A stretch of 20,332 nucleotides of DNA from a virus. Positions 16,086-20,332 of this stretch are shown in pieces. The notes beneath the pieces are model-generated. The model did no database searches. It was not told the DNA's origin and saw only the letters and a list, made by a program, of their open reading frames with translations. The DNA is taken from IMG/VR virus record IMGVR_UViG_3300031521_000400, positions 1 through 20,332 of that record; one strand, written 5' to 3'. Numbering within the stretch: the first letter of the stretch is position 1; every line of letters starts with the position of its first letter. A program made the position numbers and the translations under genes.

Positions 16086-16484
16086 ATGCCTGAATTATGT
16101 GAAGATTGCCACGAGATAAAAAAATTAGAATTTCAATTATGTAAGACAAATCTTGACGTTAAAGAAGCTAGTATTATACAAACTAATAAGGATATTGAGC
16201 ATGAGTCTATGATACAAAATTTAGGCAACAGGATGAATACTATGTCACAAGATTTCATAGACTTTAAGAAAGAGATGAAAGATGATATACAATCTATAAA
16301 GAACGAAATACCAGATATGTTTGATAATGCTATTAATAAACTTATGGCTAGAATACTGAAAACAGTATCAATAGGAGTTCTTATAGTAATATGTGTTGTC
16401 ATTTTGGCATTTTCTCGTCCCATTATTCTTAGAGGAATAGATGAACTTAGACATTGCGTAGAAACTGTGGAGGTAACTAAATGA
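16086..16484 (+). CDS. Coiled-coil membrane protein, XhlA/holin-accessory-like
   Basis: The 132-residue protein starts after AAAGGAG. It opens with CEDCHE (a CxxC pair), continues with a long charged helix with heptad spacing (about residues 10-80, including NLGNRMNTMSQDFIDFKKEM) and has one clear membrane segment at about 92-108 (TVSIGVLIVICVVILAF). A short C-terminal tail (SRPIILRGIDELRHCVE) follows. This layout resembles XhlA-type haemolysin/holin accessory proteins, which sit next to lysis enzymes, as here. It overlaps the next gene by ATGA (16481-16484), so the two are translationally coupled. The family is not certain; a spanin or tail-associated membrane protein is possible. The CxxC may bind metal or form a disulfide. 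Confidence 0.55.
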   Translation: MPELCEDCHEIKKLEFQLCKTNLDVKEASIIQTNKDIEHESMIQNLGNRMNTMSQDFIDFKKEMKDDIQSIKNEIPDMFDNAINKLMARILKTVSIGVLIVICVVILAFSRPIILRGIDELRHCVETVEVTK

Positions 16485-16945
16485 CGCGAACTGTAACAGC
16501 GGATCTGGCTAAAGGTATTCTACATATGTTCGATAGAGAAATCCCTATAGCATGTATAGTACGAAATGAAGTAAACGGGTGGAGAAAATCAGATCAAGTA
16601 GTATATTCCATACCTGATAATAAACCTATTCAGCCTAGACAATTCCCGAAAGGAATTTGGTCGGTGGGTAAACCAGATACAAGAACTGACCCCTATCTTG
16701 CACCGTATTTTACCCCTACCTCGGCGTGGCAATATTTGCCCATCTGGGAACTAGATGAAAATAAATGCTATAAAAAAGCCACTGCTAATATGACTAAGGA
16801 TAAAGGATATGGATTACATTTTTCTACAAGTACCTCTACTCAAGGATGTATAAAATTACTAAATAAGGATGATCTATTGTGGTTTGTGACACAACTTAAA
16901 AATTATCAAGCACAAGGCGATGTTATTATGATAGAAGTTGTATAA
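16481..16945 (+). CDS. L,D-transpeptidase-like (YkuD/DUF5675-style) protein
   Basis: The 154-residue protein has GLHFSTSTSTQGCIKL at about 111-126: His113 and Cys123 in a His...Gly-Cys-Ile arrangement like the catalytic pair of L,D-transpeptidase-fold enzymes. FPKGIWSVGKPDT (about 55-67) matches the Pro-x-Gly-x-[WY] strand that precedes the active site in these folds. The spacing between His and Cys (10 residues) is shorter than in most YkuD enzymes, closer to DUF5675-like phage proteins. It may cut or modify peptidoglycan stem peptides during lysis, but activity is inferred. No signal peptide is seen, so it would need a holin or a tail route to reach the wall. ATGA coupling ties it to the membrane protein upstream. 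Confidence 0.55.
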   Translation: MTRTVTADLAKGILHMFDREIPIACIVRNEVNGWRKSDQVVYSIPDNKPIQPRQFPKGIWSVGKPDTRTDPYLAPYFTPTSAWQYLPIWELDENKCYKKATANMTKDKGYGLHFSTSTSTQGCIKLLNKDDLLWFVTQLKNYQAQGDVIMIEVV

Positions 16946-17008
16946 GCCCCCTTGACAAACCTACCTATTTATGGTAGGTTTTTAATTATTTATTCGATAG
17001 GAGATACC
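16937..17008 (+). repeat. 72-bp intergenic cassette, copy 1 (terminator, promoter-like hexamers, RBS)
   Basis: This copy aligns without gaps to 18175-18246, 64 of 72 bases identical. It contains GTATAAG, CCCCTTGACA, a hairpin, an AT-rich stretch and ATAGGAGATACC. The first bases overlap the end of the preceding gene. Three of the eight differences fall in the hairpin loop and none in the stem. Confidence 0.85.
16957..16990 (+). terminator. Rho-independent terminator, possibly combined with a promoter
   Basis: Arms AAACCTACC (16957-16965) and GGTAGGTTT (16973-16981) pair over 9 bp around a 7-base loop; TTTTTAATTATTT follows. TTGACA (16952-16957) stands just upstream of the stem, and TAGGTT (16975-16980), 17 bp further, lies in its 3' arm as a weak -10. 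The element may end one transcript and start the next. Confidence 0.7.
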
Positions 17009-17010
17009 AT

Positions 17011-17541
17011 ATGTTACAGATTAAAATTGTTAGAAAAGCTATATCGCATCATTATAAACGAGATCCATCAGTACAAGCTGATTGGCACAATAATGATGCT
17101 AATAATTCCCTAGATACATTTCAGGTATTAAAAGATAATTTGCCTATTGCTATTTTTAATGCACAGACCGTTTCAAATCTTGAAGGATTAGACGAAGGTG
17201 TAAAGTATACCAGTACCATTGCGCCCGGAAAATTCTATATTCGAGCATTTGTTCCGGGAAGGCAACATTATGGAAGGATCCATGAAATTGTTTCTGCTAT
17301 CACATTAGCTGGTGATAAAATTAATGGTTACTCTATTACAAATAAGGATCCAGCACGGTGGCTTGTTCATGATTGGGAAAAACTAAATTCAACCAGTCCT
17401 GCAGGAGTTGATACTCGCGTCGCATGGTCTGCTGGATGTATTGTCATTAAGGATGCTGATTTAGTTGCACTAGGTAAACTATTTGACGACAATGGTGTAA
17501 AACAAGGGGATCTTGTTCCTACTGAGTTAGTTGAAATATAA
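17011..17541 (+). CDS. Second L,D-transpeptidase-fold-like (DUF5675-like) protein
   Basis: The 176-residue protein starts with ATG at 17011 after ATAGGAGATACC. The motif WLVHDWEKL (His120) followed after about 20 residues by VAWSAGCIVIKDADLVALG (Cys143) is the H...SxGC[IV] signature of L,D-transpeptidase-fold and DUF5675-like proteins. APGKFYIRAFVPG (about 71-83) corresponds to the Pro-x-Gly-x-[YW] strand. It is not a recent copy of the upstream gene; the two share fold signatures only. No signal peptide or membrane segment. A cell-wall role in lysis is likely from context but unproven. It lies between the two copies of the 72-bp cassette, together with the lipase-like gene. Confidence 0.55.
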   Translation: MLQIKIVRKAISHHYKRDPSVQADWHNNDANNSLDTFQVLKDNLPIAIFNAQTVSNLEGLDEGVKYTSTIAPGKFYIRAFVPGRQHYGRIHEIVSAITLAGDKINGYSITNKDPARWLVHDWEKLNSTSPAGVDTRVAWSAGCIVIKDADLVALGKLFDDNGVKQGDLVPTELVEI

Positions 17542-17558
17542 TAGAGGAGGAAGCATGT

Positions 17559-18146
17559 ATGTTAGCGGAAAAGTATAAGATAGTTACAGGTGAAGGCTGG
17601 GTAACAGGAGGACTTAATGTACAGTATAAAGTTGTAGATGGAGTTCTTTATTTTCAATGCACTCATGGTGTGTCAGATTGGTTCTTTAATCTTTTTGCTG
17701 CAAAAGTCACATATGATGAGCATGGTATTACTGTTATTGCACATGCTGGATTTGCTGCCCTTTGGTTATCTATAAGGTCTGATATAGAAAAACTTTCTTA
17801 TTCAGAAATAGATGGGTATTCAGAAGGTTCTGCATTAGCTGCAGCAGCACATCTGAATTATGTAGCAAGAATGGGTAAGGAGCCAAATTCCTATGCCTTT
17901 GCTACCCCACGTTATTTTGATAGGAAAACGGCAAAATCATTAGGTAAATGGTTTACACAATTTCATAGAATCAATAATAAATGGGATATAGTAAAACATG
18001 TTCCGTTTGCTGGTTGGTATTTTAGACATATTGGAAAGGAGACTTTAACTACTGGTAAAGCTAAAAGGCCAATTGGATGCAGTCTCTTACGTTGGTTATC
18101 TGGTCATTCTCCTGAGGAATATATGCAGACATTGGCAAAAATGTGA
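17559..18146 (+). CDS. Lipase class 3-like alpha/beta hydrolase
   Basis: The start is the ATG at 17559, 8 bases after AGGAGG; the earlier ATG at 17555 stops after seven codons. The 195-residue product has the nucleophile elbow GYSEGSALA (Ser88 in GxSxG), preceded by AHAGFAALW, like the HxGF motif of lipase-3 proteins. RINNKWDIVKHVPF (Asp143) corresponds to the acid-residue loop, and GHSPEEY (His183) to the final His, so a Ser88-Asp143-His183 triad is plausible. This is short for the family. No signal peptide. Substrate unknown: host membrane lipid, outer-membrane glycolipid or an ester-linked wall polymer. Mycobacteriophage lysin B is also an alpha/beta hydrolase in a lysis cassette, but nothing here indicates mycolic acids. 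Confidence 0.7.
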   Translation: MLAEKYKIVTGEGWVTGGLNVQYKVVDGVLYFQCTHGVSDWFFNLFAAKVTYDEHGITVIAHAGFAALWLSIRSDIEKLSYSEIDGYSEGSALAAAAHLNYVARMGKEPNSYAFATPRYFDRKTAKSLGKWFTQFHRINNKWDIVKHVPFAGWYFRHIGKETLTTGKAKRPIGCSLLRWLSGHSPEEYMQTLAKM

Positions 18147-18174
18147 ATATATATATAGAAGCATTGAATCATTT

Positions 18175-18246
18175 GTAGTATAAGACCCCTTGACAAACCT
18201 ACCGAAATATGGTAGGTTTTTTATTATTTACTCAATAGGAGATACC
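18175..18246 (+). repeat. 72-bp intergenic cassette, copy 2
   Basis: Gap-free partner of 16937-17008. The copy is entirely intergenic here and ends exactly at the TTG start of the metallophosphoesterase. The preceding 28 bases (18147-18174) hold a short AT alternation and nothing else recognised. Confidence 0.85.
18195..18222 (+). terminator. Rho-independent terminator, possibly combined with a promoter
   Basis: Arms AAACCTACC (18195-18203) and GGTAGGTTT (18211-18219) pair over 9 bp around a 7-base loop, with a run of six T. TTGACA (18190-18195) and TAGGTT (18213-18218) are again 17 bp apart, as in the other copy. Confidence 0.75.
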
Positions 18247-19479
18247 TTGATTAAACGTGAAAATGCCCTTATAAAAGCCGATTATGTGAGCAAATATGGT
18301 AAGAAAGAAGCATGTCAGCACTTTCATATATCAGAGAGTAAGCTGAAGGAATACCTTGCGGTGGCCTCTTATGAGGAAACCGAAGAAGAAGTTACTGACG
18401 ACTTGGTCAAACTCTCTGCACAGAAGCAACGTCTAACTGATATTAACACAGTCATTAAGAAAGAGAACCGAGAGTCATATAGGCTCTATAATTCTCTTGA
18501 TGAAGTCTATAGAGAGTATACAACACTACTAAAGTCTTGTCCACTAGCGGATTTCAAACTAGATCCCATTGTTAGAATTCCTGAAGACAAACCTAAATGG
18601 GGAATTCTTCAGCTGAGCGACATACACTGCAATGAAATCATAGAACCAACCGAGTCTAATGGTAATAGTTTTGATTTCCTAGTATTTGCAAAGCGATTGC
18701 AAAAGTTTGTGGATAAGGCTAAGTGTGTATTTAAGGCGCAGGGCATAACGCATATTCTTGTAGCAGGAACAGGGGACTGGATAAACAGTGACCGCCGCTT
18801 ATCCGAGAAACTGGCGTCTGCAACCTCACAAGTGCGTGCAGCCCTTCTTACCACATACCTTATTCAGCAAGCTATTATTGATTTATCTAAAGACTTCTCC
18901 GTAGCGTTTGCTGGTGTTGTCGGAAATGAGACTCGGTTGGGGGAGAACGATTTTGACACATCCGATATACTTGCATCAAATAACTGGGACTATATGATAT
19001 ATGAACAACTAAAGATGCTGTTCACTGGTAGGCCCGTTTCATTTCCAGAACTACATAATCATGTAAACGATGTAGTAAAACTCCCTAACGGTTTCAATGT
19101 TCTACTGACTCACGGTACATTCTTCAAGAATTCCCCCGATAGATCCCTTCCTAAGATAGTCCAGAACTATACTCTACGAGGCATTCCTATACACATGGCT
19201 CTCTGTGGACATATTCATAGTGCAGCAGTAGGAGATATAGTGAGCCGTTCTGCATCTCTCTGCGGAGGTAATTCCTACAGTACTAATGATTTGGGGTGCG
19301 CCAGTAGAGCTAGTCAAAACATATATATTATCAATGATGACCTTGGGTATGATGGCATCAAGATAGACCTTCAGAACACTGATGGATATGAAGGCTATCA
19401 TATTATACCCGAGTTAGAGAGATATAATGTCCGCAGTGCTTCACCTAATACCAAGGTAACAATAACCTCCCTTGTATGA
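18247..19479 (+). CDS. Metallophosphoesterase with N-terminal HTH-like region
   Basis: The start is TTG at 18247, placed right after ATAGGAGATACC, the same leader used by ATG genes elsewhere in the window; a longer in-frame start would run through the terminator. The 410-residue protein has a possible helix-turn-helix (EACQHFHISESKLKEYL, about 21-37), a charged helical linker (50-95), and then a calcineurin-like phosphoesterase domain: LSDIHC (Asp125, His127), GTGDW (Asp177), GNET (Asn227), LTHG (His289) and CGHIHS (His322, His324). These are the standard two-metal ligands. The usual GNH/D motif reads GNE, so the catalytic His that normally follows the Asn is absent. Substrate could be DNA, nucleotides or phosphoprotein. 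A nuclease role is plausible from the DNA-binding-like N-terminus, but not shown. Confidence 0.8.
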   Translation: MIKRENALIKADYVSKYGKKEACQHFHISESKLKEYLAVASYEETEEEVTDDLVKLSAQKQRLTDINTVIKKENRESYRLYNSLDEVYREYTTLLKSCPLADFKLDPIVRIPEDKPKWGILQLSDIHCNEIIEPTESNGNSFDFLVFAKRLQKFVDKAKCVFKAQGITHILVAGTGDWINSDRRLSEKLASATSQVRAALLTTYLIQQAIIDLSKDFSVAFAGVVGNETRLGENDFDTSDILASNNWDYMIYEQLKMLFTGRPVSFPELHNHVNDVVKLPNGFNVLLTHGTFFKNSPDRSLPKIVQNYTLRGIPIHMALCGHIHSAAVGDIVSRSASLCGGNSYSTNDLGCASRASQNIYIINDDLGYDGIKIDLQNTDGYEGYHIIPELERYNVRSASPNTKVTITSLV

Positions 19480-19485
19480 GGGTTC

Positions 19486-19524
19486 TTGACAAATAGTCTC
19501 TAAGGTGTATGGTTTAGTATACAC
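19486..19524 (+). promoter_or_regulatory. Lysis-gene promoter with perfect palindromic operator-like site
   Basis: TTGACA (19486-19491), a 16-bp spacer and TATGGT (19508-19513) form the promoter. GTGTAT-N8-ATACAC (19505-19524) is a perfect 6+6 inverted repeat over the -10 and start region. Hexamers, spacing and palindrome match the tail-tube promoter at 4821. The transcript would begin about 15 bases before the holin-like start codon. Confidence 0.75.
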
Positions 19525-19535
19525 TTGGAGGCTAT

Positions 19536-19805
19536 ATGTTCGACTTATTTTCTTGTGTTGCTCTCTGGATAGCCGGTGCACTTATAGTCGCCGGACTCAC
19601 CCAATGGATCAAATCCTTCATTAAACTCAAATCCCCCCATAAATGGATCTACGGTATTATTTCCGCTGGATTGTCTTTTGCGGCTGCCTATGCTGGTGGA
19701 GGCACTGTTATCCTGTGGAACTTCCTTGGTATCCTTGCTGTCTCTCAGCTTGGTTATGAAAGCATTATGCAGAAGTTCCTGTTCAAGAAAACAGAGGAAA
19801 AATAG
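19536..19805 (+). CDS. Holin-like small membrane protein
   Basis: The 89-residue protein starts with ATG after TTGGAGG. Three hydrophobic segments are visible: about residues 8-21 (ALWIAGALIVAGLT), 38-53 (IYGIISAGLSFAAAYA) and 57-70 (VILWNFLGILAVSQ). A basic loop (KSFIKLKSPHK) lies between the first two and a Lys-rich tail (KFLFKKTEEK) ends it. Size, segment number and charged tail fit a holin, which forms membrane lesions at the end of the cycle and lets lysis enzymes out. The next two spanin-like frames, starting at its stop codon, support a lysis cassette. Many holins share no sequence similarity, so this is a topology and context call. Confidence 0.65.
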   Translation: MFDLFSCVALWIAGALIVAGLTQWIKSFIKLKSPHKWIYGIISAGLSFAAAYAGGGTVILWNFLGILAVSQLGYESIMQKFLFKKTEEK

Positions 19806-20230
19806 TGTGCAAAAAATACTTATGTATCTTGGCGGTTCTCTGTTTACCATTACTCTGCTATTCGGAGGAGGATTCCTCACAGGTCGTCTTACAGCAATTA
19901 AACAGCCAAGCCAAACTAGCACAGAATATAGTGGTGAGATTAGTCGAATCGTTGAACTTACGCGAAGCTACCTTGCTGAAAGATCAGGAGAACTTAAACA
20001 GCGAGAAGACCTCATTGCAGCAAGAGAAGCTAGAGTTTCAGACAGAGAAAAACTCCTTCGAGAAGCAGAAGACAGAGCAAAGTCAGACCGAACAGACCTT
20101 ACTGAACTTGAACAAATCGTATCAAACATTGTTAACCTCTCAGAAACGAAATGAGAAAATAATGTGGTGTCTGGGGGGTGTTAGCGTAGTAAGTATAGCA
20201 ACTACTGTCTTAGTTGCATTAATAAAATAA
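19805..20230 (+). CDS. Secreted coiled-coil protein with C-terminal membrane segment (u-spanin-like)
   Basis: It starts with GTG at 19805, sharing its G with the holin-like stop (TAGTG), 6 bases after AGAGGA. The 141-residue product begins with a signal-like sequence (KKYLCILAVLCLPLLCYSEE); Cys18 could be a lipoprotein cysteine if the host accepts a loose lipobox, otherwise cleavage after CYS is plausible. Residues about 25-115 form a Gln/Glu/Lys-rich coiled coil, and residues 119-139 are a membrane segment (IMWCLGGVSVVSIATTVLVA). Outer-membrane lipid anchor, periplasmic coil and C-terminal inner-membrane anchor is the layout of unimolecular spanins such as T1 gp11. It extends past the overlapping frame to the ribosome binding site of the next gene, which favours it as a real gene. 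Function is inferred. Confidence 0.65.
   Translation: MCKKYLCILAVLCLPLLCYSEEDSSQVVLQQLNSQAKLAQNIVVRLVESLNLREATLLKDQENLNSEKTSLQQEKLEFQTEKNSFEKQKTEQSQTEQTLLNLNKSYQTLLTSQKRNEKIMWCLGGVSVVSIATTVLVALIK
19807..20154 (+). CDS. Rz-like inner-membrane spanin candidate, overlapping frame
   Basis: A second frame starts two bases after the previous one, on the GTG at 19807 within GTGTG (ATG at 19822 is an alternative), 8 bases after AGAGGA. The 115-residue product has a single N-terminal membrane segment (about 6-28, YLGGSLFTITLLFGGGFLTG) followed by a long charged coiled coil (about 43-105, including RSGELKQREDLIAAREARV). This is the standard layout of lambda Rz-type i-spanins. It lies wholly within the longer frame at 19805-20230, which is in the +1 register relative to it, as Rz1 is to Rz. 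Codon choice looks natural in both frames. Possible reading: a two-component spanin pair encoded in overlapping frames. It could instead be a shadow of the other frame. Confidence 0.55.
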   Translation: MQKILMYLGGSLFTITLLFGGGFLTGRLTAIKQPSQTSTEYSGEISRIVELTRSYLAERSGELKQREDLIAAREARVSDREKLLREAEDRAKSDRTDLTELEQIVSNIVNLSETK

Positions 20231-20240
20231 GGAGAAGCAT

Positions 20241-20332
20241 ATGACCTCAGAATACCTTAATAGTGAACAAAATGTACTTATTACTGATACTGTAGTAGGG
20301 GTTTCAACCTCTACAGTATATTCCACTAAAAT
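20241..20332 (+). CDS. Partial gene at right edge, unknown
   Basis: ATG at 20241 follows AAGGAGAAG with good spacing, and the frame stays open to the end of the window. Thirty complete codons are visible (starting MTSEYLNSEQNVLITDTVVG), rich in Ser, Thr and Val. No domain can be assigned. It directly follows the spanin-like gene and is probably in the same transcript. Confidence 0.6.
   Translation, partial: MTSEYLNSEQNVLITDTVVGVSTSTVYSTK

Noticed and set aside
17555-17578. ATG at 17555 as the start of the lipase-like gene.
   Set aside because: This frame stops after seven codons; the ATG at 17559 has ideal spacing to AGGAGG.
19464-19484. AACCTC / GAGGGTT hairpin at the end of the metallophosphoesterase gene, as a terminator.
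   Set aside because: It needs a bulge and runs directly into the TTGACA promoter with no T-run.
1-20332. Intron, CRISPR array, tRNA or insertion sequence.
   Set aside because: Reading both strands I found no spaced repeat array, no clover-leaf, no transposase and no split gene. The endonuclease is free-standing.

Overview
The window is a segment of a tailed-phage genome (free phage, prophage or viral contig), with every recognisable gene on the + strand. It has no host housekeeping genes, no tRNA or rRNA, no CRISPR and no transposase. Gene order is the classic siphovirus late region: capsid cement protein (cut by the left edge), DUF2184-type major capsid protein, head-completion and neck proteins, tail terminator, major tail tube protein, frameshifted tail-assembly chaperone pair, a 1268-residue tape measure protein, tail fibre, tail hub/receptor-binding protein, then lysis and accessory genes. 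Base composition is AT-rich, roughly 40% GC by eye, and most genes have strong AGGAG-type ribosome binding sites. The host is uncertain. The tail-hub style and a loose, SEE-ending signal peptide on the last complete gene make me think of a spirochaete (Treponema-like) host, but this is a weak inference.

Layout: 1-1504 cement and major capsid; 1517-2534 a terminator/promoter-like element and a free-standing GIY-YIG homing endonuclease; 2546-4737 unknown head gene, DUF4054 adaptor, stopper-like protein, HK97-gp10-like protein and tail terminator, largely coupled by overlaps; 4738-4927 a regulatory intergenic region (terminator, strong promoter with a palindromic operator-like site, structured leader); 4928-10191 tail tube, chaperones with a textbook -1 frameshift signal, and tape measure; 10203-16073 tail fibre, a 48-codon small frame and the hub/beta-propeller protein; 16086-18146 a coiled-coil membrane protein, two small enzymes with His...Gly-Cys-Ile motifs (L,D-transpeptidase/DUF5675-like) and a lipase-3-like hydrolase; 18247-19479 a metallophosphoesterase; 19536-20230 a holin-like protein and two heavily overlapping spanin-like frames; 20241-end a truncated gene.

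Three regulatory themes stand out. First, the tail-tube promoter (4821) and the holin promoter (19486) share TTGACA, a 16-bp spacer, a TATnnT -10 and a 20-bp inverted repeat (GTGTAT-N8-ATACAC/A), which suggests one regulator controlling tail and lysis genes. Second, a 72-bp intergenic cassette combining a terminator, promoter-like hexamers and an AGGAGATACC ribosome binding site occurs twice (16937 and 18175). Third, the tail-tube leader can fold into two exclusive hairpins, one of which hides the ribosome binding site.

The most interesting items are the dual-coded spanin-like pair that starts on one GTGTG, the shared operator-promoters, a 32-nt DNA repeat read in two different frames in the chaperone and tape measure genes, a 34-nt perfect palindrome inside the hub gene, and a lipase beside two wall-active-looking enzymes in the lysis region.
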